A DNA stretch of 64,000 nucleotides from Magnolia sinica. Taxonomy: Eukaryota > Streptophyta > Magnoliopsida > Magnoliales > Magnoliaceae. Shown piece by piece: positions 10,312 to 21,440 of this stretch. A program made the translations under genes and the position numbers. Positions within the stretch are counted from its first letter, which is position 1; the number at the start of each line of letters is the position of its first letter. The notes beneath the pieces are model-generated. The model did not search any database, had not been told where the DNA came from, and saw nothing but the letters and a program-made list of their open reading frames with translations. The DNA is taken from assembly GCF_029962835.1 (NCBI RefSeq), contig NC_080588.1, forward strand, positions 64,566,001 to 64,630,000, read 5' to 3'.

Positions 10312-11694
10312 ATAATGAATTCTCCATCATTCAGTGATTTAAAATATACATAATGATCTGATTCATTTATGATAAACCATTGACTCAACATGAAAGAATA
10401 AAATTTATTGTACTACTGCCTAGGTGACTATTTCAGACCGTACAACAACTTCTTTAACATACAAATCATATTCTCTTTTCTCTGCACCTCGAACTATTTA
10501 AGTTACTTTGTGTAGATTTGCTCTTTCAATTCTCCATGTATAAGCATAGTCTTCACATCTAACTGTTCTAGTTCTAGATTATATTAGGTAACCAATGCCA
10601 ATATAAATTTAATAGATACTTGCTATACCATTGGAGTAAAAATCTTGCTAAAGTTGACATACTCATTTTGAGCATAACTCTTCACTACTAGCTTAGCCTT
10701 GTACCTATTTAGTTTCTTCCAATAAATCCACTTGTAACCGATCACTTTTTGCCCAACAGTCAACTCCACCAACTCTTAGATTTTATTATTATACAGAAAG
10801 TCCATCTCATCATGCATCGCTACCATCTACCTCTTTGCATCTCTGTCTTCTAGAGCTTCCTAAAAAGTAGACGAATCCCCCTCATTTGTAATGAAAGTAA
10901 ATGCAATTTTGAGTCATCCTATATCTCACCAGTAACTTATGATCCCTTGGTGGATTTCTCCTAACAAGTGATACAACCACCTTTTCCTGCACCTCCATCT
11001 GCGACTTAGGTTCTTCAAGTCATTTATATTTGTCTGTTTCAATATCAATCGCGAATTTTTTAGTTTCCTTATGTTCATCCTTCCTAAACAATGAACCTTC
11101 ATCAAACTTGTCATCCTAACTAAATATAATTTTTCATGAAACCCATCATACAATTTGTATCATTTCAACCCATCATCATATCCGACTAAAAAACACATCT
11201 TAGACCTTTGGTCTAGCCTATCTCTTTCAAGTGATGGTATAAGAGAGTAAACATCATAATCAAATATCTATAGTCCCAAGTAATCAGCCACATGACTACT
11301 CCTTACTTATTCTAAAATTTTATATTTAATAGTTGTAGATGAAGCGATTAACTAAATAACAAGTAGTAGAGATGGCCTCAACCCATAGCTTCTTGCCCAA
11401 ATCAGCATTACTTAACATAATTCGGACCATTTCTAAAATAGTCTGATTTATACATTCAGTCACACCATTCTACTCTTGTGTATGCTTCACTATGTTGTGC
11501 CTCACTATCCCCTCACTCTTACAGTATTTGTTAAATTCTCTTGAAGTAAATCCTCTGCATTATTTTTCCTCAAAATTTTTACTTTTCGTATTGTCTGTTT
11601 TTCAACCATTGTTTTTTAGATCTTGAAAGTGACAAACACATCAAATTTATGTTTCAGAACATAAACTCAAACATTTATAGAGAAGTTATTAATG
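10312..11694 (-). pseudogene. Copia A integrase C-terminus and reverse transcriptase N-terminus
   Basis: Minus-strand translation gives copia landmarks in order: the integrase/RT linker at 10926-11640, then EMDFLYNN, GYKWIYWKKLNRYKAKLV, NEYVNFSKIFTPMV, LDVKTMLIHGELKEQIY and YGLK.SPRQWY. These belong to the reverse transcriptase fingers and palm. Several in-frame stops and frame changes make it dead. The frame ends at 10312, where the copia C LTR begins, before the YVDD active site. Its upstream half resumes at 15695 on the far side of the hAT element. Confidence 0.85.
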
Positions 11695-12109
11695 AATATA
11701 ACCAGTGTTCGAGTTGTCGGTATCGCTACAAGTTTCGCTGACTGGAGATAAAGATATAATATCGTTATCGCCGATAACCGAAAATGCGAAAAAAAAATGG
11801 CGAATAATGGGAAAAATGATGGAATTTTTCAGTAAAACTTCAGGGCATGCCTAAATACACATATTTGCATATTTATGAATTAAAAAAATAACAAAAAATG
11901 CACTAAATAATAAGTTTTCATTTAATAGGGCCCAAAAAGCATACGCTGTCATAAGAAATCGCTCCAATTGTAATCAAAATGAGTTCATATAATACAAATG
12001 TAGCTTACATATAATAATTAGGACATGTAAAAGTTAATGAACTAAAAAAGTACACCTTTCTTGGGACATGGAATCTATATATTGGTATACTTGGTGATTG
12101 ATGACTTGG

Positions 12110-12500
12110 ATATGACACTTGTTTGACATATTGATGCATCCATCCAATTTTCCAGATCATTTTATGATATAAGCCCAAAAAATAGATAGATCCAAATCTC
12201 AAGTGGACTACATCATAGGACAGTGTTGATTGAATGCACACCATTAAAAACTTCTCAAGGGCCACAAATTTTATATCAAACTAGTTTGTATAACCTAATC
12301 AACAAGTTGGATGTCAAATAAACATTACACTGAACCCTGAGAGGTTTTTAATGGTGGACATTCAATTGCTACTATTTTTTGTGGTGTGGTCCACCTGAGA
12401 GTTATATATGCCTGATGTTTTGGATCAAGATCTAAAATGATCTGAAAAAATAGATGGACAACGTGGATTAAATAAATACATCATAATTACCCACATAACA
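12110..12500. repeat. F1 copy in the hAT element
   Basis: It carries F1 landmarks: ATCTCAAGTGGACTACATC on one arm, then an internal AACCTAATCAACAAGTTGGATG, then GTGGTGTGGTCCACCTGAG and a final TACATCATAATTACCCACA. Confidence 0.75.
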
Positions 12501-12629
12501 CCAACCACTAGCCATCTTGACAGTGGCAACTTCACTAGCCAAATCACGTCTTGCTGGTGTAAGGACTTTGTGGTACCCACTGTATGGCATGTGTTTTATC
12601 ATTGTGAATAATGAGGTGGCTAGTAAACA

Positions 12630-12790
12630 GTGTTCCGTGGGCCCACCATGATATATGCGAGAAATCAACCCCATTAATCCATTTCAGCATATCATTTTAG
12701 TACATGGTCCCAAAAATAAGGTAGTTCCAAATCTCAAGTGGACCACACCAAAGGAAATAGCAACGATTAAATCCCACCATTAAACTGGAA
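12630..12790. repeat. F1 half copy
   Basis: It starts CCGTGGGCCCACCATGATAT and continues through CTCAAGTGGACCACACCA. The second arm is absent. Confidence 0.75.
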
Positions 12791-12938
12791 GCAGATTCCA
12801 TTTCCTTAAAACTGAAAGCGGATTGGCTAATGTACCACACACCAGCTATATAGTTGCTGCAGATACATGTCGTGCGAAGACGAGCACTGACGCTCGAGCT
12901 CCGAGTTGTATGAATGATTCAAAGGAGATCAAAGTTAC

Positions 12939-13370
12939 ATGGGCCCCACAGTGATGTATTTATTATATCTACACCGTTCATCTATTTTTAGAGATCATTT
13001 TAGAGCATTATCCAATAAATGAATCATGTCCAAAGATCATCTGGACCACACCACAAATAGCAGCGGAGATAATGATTTTCACTGTTAAAAAATTCGTAGG
13101 GCCCACCATAACGTTTATTTTCCATCAAATTTATTCATAAGGTCATAAAGGCCTGAATGAAGAGGAAAAACAAATTTCATATTGATCCAAAACTTCTGTG
13201 ACCCCAAAAAGGGTTTCAATGGTAGACGTTCAATCCCCCACTACTTTTTGCAATGTGGTCCACTTGATAGTTAGATCTGTCTTATTTTTCGTCTCAAGCC
13301 TTAAGAGGAGCTCTCCAAATTGATGGACGGTTTTGATATAACAAATACCTCATGATCAAATCCACAGAAC
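12939..13370. repeat. F1 full copy
   Basis: Both arms are present, from GGGCCCCACAGTGATGTATT to AATACCTCATGATC. The outer left flank (12875-12938) matches, in inverse orientation, the outer right flank of the copy at 34380-34830. This suggests both belong to one subfamily whose terminal repeats extend well beyond the GGGCCCACC core. Confidence 0.8.
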
Positions 13371-13479
13371 TTGCTAACATCAATACAGCAGCTATACAGC
13401 TGGTGTGAGAGGACGCGGATTAGATAGATACTGACAGGTTGAGTTGCGAGTCGGCTACTAATGTGACATCGCCAAGTTC

Positions 13480-13872
13480 TGTGGCCCACTATGATGTATG
13501 TGTTATATCCACACCGTTCATCCATTTTAGATATCATTTTAGGATATGAACTAAAGAATGAAGCAAATAAAAATCTGTAGTGGACCCTACCAAAGAAAAC
13601 TGTGGGGAGAATGATTCCTACCGTTGAAACTATCCTAAGGTCCATCATAATGTTTAGTTGAATCCAACCTGTTCAAAAGTTAAAAAAAGACATGAAATAA
13701 AGGAAAACACAAATATTAGCTTGATCTAAAACTTTTGTGGCCTTTAGAAGTTTTTAACGGTGGGCGTCACTGTCCCACTGTTTTCTGTGCTAAGGTCCAC
13801 TGGAGCTTTGGATTTAACTCGTTCTTTGGATATTGCCCTAAAATGATCTCTCCAAATGGATCGAAGGTGTGG
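13480..13872. repeat. F1 full copy, right end interrupted
   Basis: It runs from GTGGCCCACTATGATGTATG to GGTGTGGATAGAGG. There an insert begins that is rich in GAGTCGAG words. Confidence 0.75.
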
Positions 13873-14090
13873 ATAGAGGTGGGCATCGAGTCAAGTCGGA
13901 TGGATTGGGCCCAACTCAACTCGGCCCGAAGTTTTCACTGCCTGACCCAAACTCGATTCGATCTGGGACCGAGTCCGGGCCCTTTGACTCGATCTGATTA
14001 GTTGTATTGCTGGCTTGACTCGAACCGAGTCCGACTCGGTCAGGAAAATCGAGTCGAATCAAGTTAGGTACGGTTTGGATCGAATATTCT
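13873..14090. repeat. GAGTC-rich MITE-like insert
   Basis: The left end AGAGGTGGGCATCGAGTC resembles the TAGAGGTGAGCATTGAGTC at 22205, and both are followed by about 200 bp of ACTCGA, CGAGTC and GATCTG words. This look is common for small hAT-type elements. No exact right end or duplication was identified. Confidence 0.45.
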
Positions 14091-14099
14091 TGACCCTAA

Positions 14100-14640
14100 A
14101 AGAGTTTCAATGGTAGACGTTCAATCCCACTACTTTTTGCAGTGTGGTCCACTTGATCTTTAGATCTATCTTATTTTTCAGACCAAGCCTTAAGATGAGC
14201 CCGCCGAGTGGATGGACGGTTTAGATATAACACATACCTCATGATGGGACCCACAGAACTTGCTGATGGCAACATGCCAAACCAGCTGTGCTGGTGCATG
14301 GTACACCTGTCGATCAAAAACCTTGGGACGTGCATTTTATGCTATGTGAGCCCACAGTGATATTTGTAAGAAATCCATACCGTCCATCAGTTTTGAGGGC
14401 TCATTTTAGGACATGATACCAAAAAATAGGTGGATCTAAAGCTCAAGTGTGCTGGACAAGAGAGAAAACAAAGGAAGGTGGTCATTGAATCTACATTGTT
14501 TCCTCTCGTAAGGGCCACTTGAGTCTTGGATATACTTCTTTTTTGGCAACATGTACTAAAATGAGCTCCCAAAACGAATGGACGGTGTGGATTTATCACA
14601 AACATCATGGTGGGACCCACTTAACATTCCAAGCAATAAC
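14100..14640. repeat. F1 half copy followed by a further F1 copy
   Basis: 14100-14270 holds one right arm ending CATGATGGGACCCAC. 14345-14635 holds a copy with both arms and a short centre, ending AACATCATGGTGGGACCCAC. Confidence 0.75.
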
Positions 14641-14749
14641 GTGAAACGGACGACTCGTCATAGAGCTCTGCTCGAGGCACCTCGAGCCATGTGAGAAGAT
14701 GGTTTGGCTACTCCCCATCCCACCAGTCAAAGGATGGTAAGTCGGTGCT

Positions 14750-15120
14750 TTGTGGGCCCCAACATGATATATTTACTTCATCCATGCCGTCCATCTATTT
14801 TTCTAAATCATTTTATGGTTTTTTTTTTTAAAGGTATATCCCAATCTCAAGTGGACAACATTACATAAAACAATGGTGAATAAACATTATGTGGATCGAA
14901 TCGGATCAGATCCAATCGGATCGAATTATGGATCGGGTCGGTCTGGGTTAACCATCGATCCGATTAACGGTCGGATCTTACTGGGCCAACTCGATCCGAC
15001 CCGAACTTGGCATTCGGTTTGGATCTGTTCGGGTTGGATCGGGTCGGATCCGTCAGATCGGTCCCTTTCTGCCCCGCTCTAAGTGTGGATACAAAACATA
15101 CATCATGGTGGGGCCCACGG
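14750..15120. repeat. F1 copy interrupted by a GATCGG-rich insert
   Basis: The F1 sequence stops at TATGTGGAT (14896) and resumes at AGTGTGGAT (15090). The insert of about 187 bp between them (14897-15083) is made of GGATCGGATCG-type words and is flanked by TGTGGAT on both sides, consistent with a 7-8 bp target duplication. Confidence 0.65.
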
Positions 15121-15129
15121 AACTTGCCG

Positions 15130-15686
15130 ACCTCACTTCCATAGCTAGTCTCGCTACTCAACCTAGCTAATCCCCGCCCACAGCAGACGCTAGAGAACTT
15201 TCATTTTTACGAAATTCTCTCTTCTTCTCGAAAATCTGCAATCAATCTCATCTTGAAATTATCTTTTTCTTTTTCTTTTTCAAATCCGAACCAAAATCTC
15301 CATAAATCTCGGTGAAATCAAGTTCTCTTTCACATCTCTTTCTTTGAAGAAAACAAAAGGTTTTTTAAAAGGGTTTTCTTATCTCGGAAAATTCAAAGCT
15401 ATCAACAGCGATTGGCCCACTAAATCTAGCCGAAATCCACTTCCCCAGGTAGATCTGGAGAAAAAAAGGTAAGAGATCTTTTTTGTATATATTTTTTAGA
15501 TTTATTTCAATTTTTTTTCAATAATAAGGAGATCGATAGCTATTTTTTCGATAAAATCGAAAATATCACTGATATTTCGTCAACATTTGGAAGAAAAATG
15601 AAAACTTGGGGTTTCGGTATCACCGGTTCAGCAACACCGATAATATTGCCGATATTATCGATTTCTCGTCGACAGTTCGAACACTG
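15130..15686. other. hAT right subterminal region
   Basis: This is AT-rich sequence with TCGATAT, GATATTATCGA and CCGATA words near the terminus, mirrored near the left end (11745-11780). These are probable subterminal motifs. There is no gene. Confidence 0.5.
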
Positions 15687-15694
15687 AATGTAAC

Positions 15695-17215
15695 AAAGAA
15701 TGATGACCCTCCTTCAGAAACAACAGGCAACGACCCCCACACATCTGAATGCACATAATTTAGTTAACATTTATTAACATACTTTTTAGTTTTAAAGCTT
15801 AACATTGATTGTTTTCTATATATGCAATGTTCACATATATATAAATTAAAACTTTTTAAATGAAGAATTAAACAGTGATCAAGAAGTACATTCATACCGC
15901 ACTCAATCATATTGCCTAGGTGTATGTCACAAACGTGCAAATGTGGACTCCGCTATAGATATTGCAGCTCCACCTTTTATAGTATTCCCGATCAACTTGT
16001 TAAGATTTTTCTCATCTATACTTTCATAACTGTGAGTGTCCCTTTAAAAACTTCAGGACATCTTTATAACCAGCGAACTTGCACCCGAGTGCGTCTAGAG
16101 CTTCTAAAGTGATCAAATTCTTTTTCAAATTTGAAATGTGCCTCACATCGGTCAGAGTACGTTACACCCCATCAAATATATTGATGTAGACCGAACTAAT
16201 TCATATCATCTTAGAGGCATAATTATTGCCCATAGGAACCAGGCCACCATCATAGTCAATATATGTGTTGAACCAACTCCGATGAAAACACATATGATAT
16301 GATGCCCCCATATCCAAGACCCAATCTTGATAAAAACAACCAATTTTGTACACTGACAATATGGTACAATCATCCATTCCTTCACTCAATTTCGCTGAAG
16401 TAGCCTCATTCGATAAGTCATTTGATTTTTTTTTTCTTCTAGATTTTGGGATATGTGCAGTCATTCTTTATATATCCCACCATCTGACAATTACAATACT
16501 TCAACTCGTGTTTGCCTTTCTACTTGGATGTATATTGTGACTTCCCCTTCTCTCGCTTAGACGGTCTTCCTCGAGCAAACAATGCATCTATAGAAGTACC
16601 TACACCTCTGTTATTCCTTCTCATCCATTTTGACTGAAGGGTTGAGATAACGATATCGATGTTAAATGTATCCCTACCATAACATAGAGTATCAATTAGA
16701 TACTCAAAAAACTTTGGATGAGACATTAAGAAAATTAGGATTTTGTCTTATTTATCGATCTTTACCTCCACACTTATTAACTTGTAAACTAATTTATTGA
16801 AGACATTATTGTTCTCAGAGAGATCTGACCCTTCCACCATCTTTAGAATATAAAACTGTCTCTTCAATTATAGACAATTGGTGAGCGACTTCGACATTTA
16901 GATGCTCTCCATCATCACCCATAAGCCTGTGGTAGTTTCATTAATGATATTATAAAGGACTTCATCAGCTAAGCACAATTGAATTGTGTTAATTACCCTC
17001 TGATTAAGTTCACCTCAATCCTCATCCTTCGTAAACTTCAAACGTTTTGCTTTCCCAATGAGTGCATGTTGCAACCCTTATTGAACTAGGAGAGCTTTCA
17101 TCTTTAATATATATAGTTCAATATTATTTTTACCTGTGAACTTCTTTGTTTCAAACTTCACATTCGATCCCCTTGATGTCATGTTTCCATATTCAATCTG
17201 ATAACCCAACCTACT
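15695..17215 (-). pseudogene. Copia A gag, protease and integrase N-terminal half
   Basis: Reading the minus strand from high to low coordinates, the Gag start has NVKFETKKFTGKNN at about 17165-17120. Next come middle Gag with LIDTLCYGRD (16690-16650), a degenerate zinc knuckle (about 16500), and the aspartic protease with WVLDMGASYHMC (about 16325). The integrase zone has YVHSDVWGSLPV (about 15760). Domain order gag-protease-integrase before reverse transcriptase marks it as Ty1/copia. The protease triad D-[ST]-G reads D-M-G, which would abolish the active site, and there are several stops. Confidence 0.85.
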
Positions 17216-17228
17216 CTCTGATACCATT
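17216..17228 (-). promoter_or_regulatory. Copia A primer-binding site
   Basis: The minus strand reads AATGGTATCAGAG, the tRNA-iMet type site, directly next to the LTR end. Confidence 0.85.
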
Positions 17229-17725
17229 TGTTGGGCGTTGAAACCCCTTAATGGGTGCGGAAGCAACCTTAAAAACAAATTAAACAAGTAATAGAGAACC
17301 TAAAAAATGCAAGGAAAAAACTTCACAGGAAAAAAATACAGCACAAAGTGACGATCAATCCACTATATTAGAAGAATTATAAGAGATTGAACAACTTACA
17401 AATGTAAAAACCCAAATCCCCTTCAAAACCCTTCTCTCTGTGCTTAGCTATAATCGTCTTAACCCTAATCATGATTACAAAGAGTACTTATATACTTCTG
17501 TACACAATTAAAAATAAAAACTACACTTACACAGAACTTACGTGCATTGTTGATCTGGCTGTCGATGGAGTTGACATGACTCAACAAACCATTGATCGAA
17601 TCGACACCTATATTGATCGAATTGATAATGTCCAAAAACATCGAGCTAGAAAACTAAAAGTTATGGTAATGTTTTGATTGAATCGACAACCCTATTGATC
17701 AAATTGAAAAGTTTGCTTTTGCAGT
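17229..17725 (-). mobile_element. Copia A 5' LTR (outer end uncertain)
   Basis: On the plus strand it starts TGTTGGGCGTTG next to the primer-binding site. It contains a TATA region (about 17487) and TTGATCGAAT-type palindromic words (17575-17700). The outer boundary is not defined, because no second LTR survives for comparison. Parts of it are recognisably similar to 59470-59740 in copia B. Confidence 0.65.
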
Positions 17726-19060
17726 AGGATTAAAGGCCGATAGCTACTTAATATTGCATATTTATCCTTATTTTTGTATAGTTTTTCCATGCATAATAAA
17801 GATAACTGATCCTCATTAGATGATTTTTTTCATTTTGTAGAAGAATGTAGAAGTCCAAGATAATTTGAGTCATTCATGAAGTTTAGAAGCCCAAAAGATA
17901 CTAAGATGGAGTGTTTGAAGTCTTGAAGAATCTAAATCTGGAAGATCAAAAGACTCAACTACTTTCATATGAAAGAGCGTCAATCAAGCGCCTTCAATTT
18001 AAAAGAGGATAGAAAAATCAATTCGATTGTTAAGATATTCGATTTGATCAATAGACCTCCGATTGATGTCGATTGGATCAATTCGATCGAGAAAATATCA
18101 AAATTTTGAATTAAATTATTGGACGTATTTTAACACCATCGATTTGATCATAACATCTTTGATTCGATCAATTGTTCTTCAATTTCACTCGATTCAATCA
18201 AAAGTTCAATCGATGGTTTACGTATAATTGCGTAAGTGCGAGATTTCTTTCTAAGTTAGTTATAGAACTCTATTTAAAGGCGTTTTGGGCACGATTAGGC
18301 CTAGATTACAGATGAAGAGGGAGAGTGAGAGGCGGAGAATCTTCATCTTCTTCTTAGTTTTCTTCTTCATCTTCTTTTCTAGTTTTGATTTTTTATATTT
18401 TTCTTCTTTAAGATTAGTTCTAATTAGATATGTTTAGCTAATCTCTTGGCTAAAGATAAGGGGTGAACATTTTAATGAATTCTTAATGTTTAATTTATTT
18501 TTTTATTCACTATTAGAGACTTGATTGATGAATTCTAATTTATGTGATTGAATTACTAGTTTGGTGAATTTTTTATCTTTAAAATCCTTTAACCTATTGT
18601 TAAATACAGGTACAGTAGATGCTTGAAATTCTCTGCGATCAATTACTTAATTCTTTATGTGAGATTGATCAATTAAGATTTATATTATTGTTTGGGAATT
18701 ATAAATTCAATTAATTGTTTCATCTTCCGAGTGGAACCAATCATTATTCGATTTCAATTGAGTTATAAGTTGAATCATTGGATTAGGCATTGAGGATTGA
18801 TTAAAGGGAGATCTCTAGATCCTTAGTTGTTTCGTATTATTGTTTTTATGCACTTTAATTTGCTCATGCGAAAAAACTCAAATTTCTTCTTACTTTTTAT
18901 TAGTGTTTTTATCCCTCTCGTTCATGTGGATCGACCTTGGATTCATCGAGTACTTTACTACTCACTATCTGTACTTGGGTATTCAATATCATGGTCGTAG
19001 GAAATGCACTTGACCAACAAAGCCTACAATGATGATCGTTGACATTCACTCCATATATTT
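17726..19060 (+). mobile_element. LTR-retrotransposon remnant (LTR-like, possibly gypsy Tat/Athila type)
   Basis: There is no coding frame. It has GATTTGATCAATAG-type words (18010-18200), ACTCTATTTAAAGGCG at about 18268 as a possible TATA region, and a CTTCTTCTT tract. It then has GTGGATCGACCTTGGATTC and GTACTTTACTACTCACTATC at about 18930-18980, a pattern I associate with the 3' part of plant gypsy LTRs and their leader. No partner LTR is in the window, so the class is an inference. Confidence 0.4.
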
Positions 19061-19754
19061 CTTACATAGCTTTATGTTGGGATGTCAGTTAAAAAACGAG
19101 GTAGTATAAACCTTAAGTAGGCTAATAATAGAAAAAGTGAAACTGTGTTGTGAAATATGTTGGAAACACCAAAAAATAAAAACAATTAAAGAAAAATTAT
19201 TTCTTTTTTATCATCAAGTTGAATCACGTAAAAATATATTGTCCTTAAAGCGTGATTCGCTCCCTTATCAATTGCTAATGGGTTATGGGCGAATTACTTA
19301 CAGGATAAGACAAGTTTATCTAGATCGTTTGGAAAACACTTCGAACACTTATGCCCAAGCATGCGTGCACATGTGTGTGTGTGTTCCAGTGCGTAATGCA
19401 ACCCGAGCATCTCAACCTTCAAGACTCCAAATAAGAATACTACACACACCTCTACATATAAAACACAAAAGTTGTTTTCTCATTTTTAATGTGGGACTAA
19501 AGAAAACCACACTTTTCTTTTGAAAATTTTCAACATCATTTTGATGGCAAAATGGAAATTTTGAATATTTGATTTTTCAAAACTAAAATTTTAACAAAAT
19601 GAGTCACACACCATTAGAACCATAGTGGCACTCTTCTCTCCCTCTCTGCTCGTTAGTTGTAGCTCCCACACACTACTAGAACCATACTGGCACCCTTCTT
19701 CTCTCGTTGTTAGTTGTAGCTCTCTCTCATTGCACACTATTAAAACCACACGGG

Positions 19755-19820
<66 letters not shown>

Positions 19821-20890
19821 CCACATGACATGCCCACTAGTATTATATAATATCATTTACTTAAAAAACACAGACATCCAAACGTTTTTGTCACATAACA
19901 CAACATAGAGGCTTGGTCATTAGGACATTCTTTAAAATAATACGTTCTACATATAAAAAATACAGTTCTATATTTTAGAGGTTCGATAACCCCACATGTT
20001 TGTACATCCATGCTCATGTAAGTGCCATTGCTCATAAGATCTTATCTTGCCATGAGATGGGCCACCTTTCTTAGATCACCTGGTCCGACACAGGGGTCCA
20101 CTCCTCACGTTATGATGAAGTATTTGAAATAAACATATGTAAATGATTTTTCATCTAGCATCCATTTGTTTTGTACACTGCCCACATTTGAAGTGAACCT
20201 GCCTAATGTTTGTGCCAGATGATCTGGACGATAAGGCACGGATCATGGAAAGCTCTGATCTTTCACACATGCCATATTGGCACGTGTTGGTATCTACATG
20301 ACCAAGGTTGTACACTTGTGTGGGCTTAGCAAATCTATGTATTTTGCGTTAGATTGTTAGGATTAAACTCAAAACACCATCACTCCCATTCACTGAAGGC
20401 TCTGATAAAAAGCTTGAGTAATGAGCCCTTAAGACCGTCCGTTTAAATGCTCTAACACAGCTAGCAATAAAAAAATTCAATCCATTTAGTCGGGATAAGG
20501 CTTAGATAATGATGAATATAGTCATGAGCCATCTTTCCATGCGGGACCATCCATTTAAATGTCCTTAGTTGGTATGGCAAACGATTCAAAATAAACATAG
20601 ATTGGATGATCCAGGCCACTGGATAAGTAGATTTTGGATAAATGTCTTTATAAAGAGGTTAATGGAGGATGTTAATTGAAGAAAAGTGATGGTTAGGGTG
20701 GTCGCATAGGTGCAAATATTTTCCAAGTCCGATCTCCTTAGGGTACCACGCGCTAGGTACCGTCATAGGTTAACTTTCACTAATGTGGGAAAAACGATTT
20801 AAGGTGCATGAAATCCATGGTGTCTATTAGATATATACATCTCTTTACGGGCCTTGATCCCAAAAATCAAACTGATTGGACAATTCCTTA
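19061..20890. other. Unassigned repeat-like intergenic sequence
   Basis: There is a (CT)n tract at 19757-19819 and two imperfect copies of a 60-bp segment (CTCCCACACACTAC..., about 19620-19750). The remainder has scattered F1-like phrases and no gene. Confidence 0.5.
19757..19819. repeat. (CT)n microsatellite
   Basis: About 31 CT units, uninterrupted. Confidence 0.9.
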
Positions 20891-20895
20891 CGCCA

Positions 20896-21440
<545 letters not shown>

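Larger units (their letters stand above)
11703..15686. mobile_element. hAT-superfamily element, non-autonomous, about 4 kb
   Basis: The left end reads CAGTGTTCGAGTTGTCG and the right end is its near-perfect inverse, CGACAGTTCGAACACTG. The flanks carry an 8-bp duplication with one mismatch: AATATAAC (11695-11702) and AATGTAAC (15687-15694). CAG ends and 8-bp duplications are typical of hAT elements. No transposase is visible. The interior is filled with F1 copies and GATC/GAGTC-rich inserts. Removing it together with one duplication restores copia A integrase to one continuous alignment, which confirms the boundaries. Confidence 0.88.
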
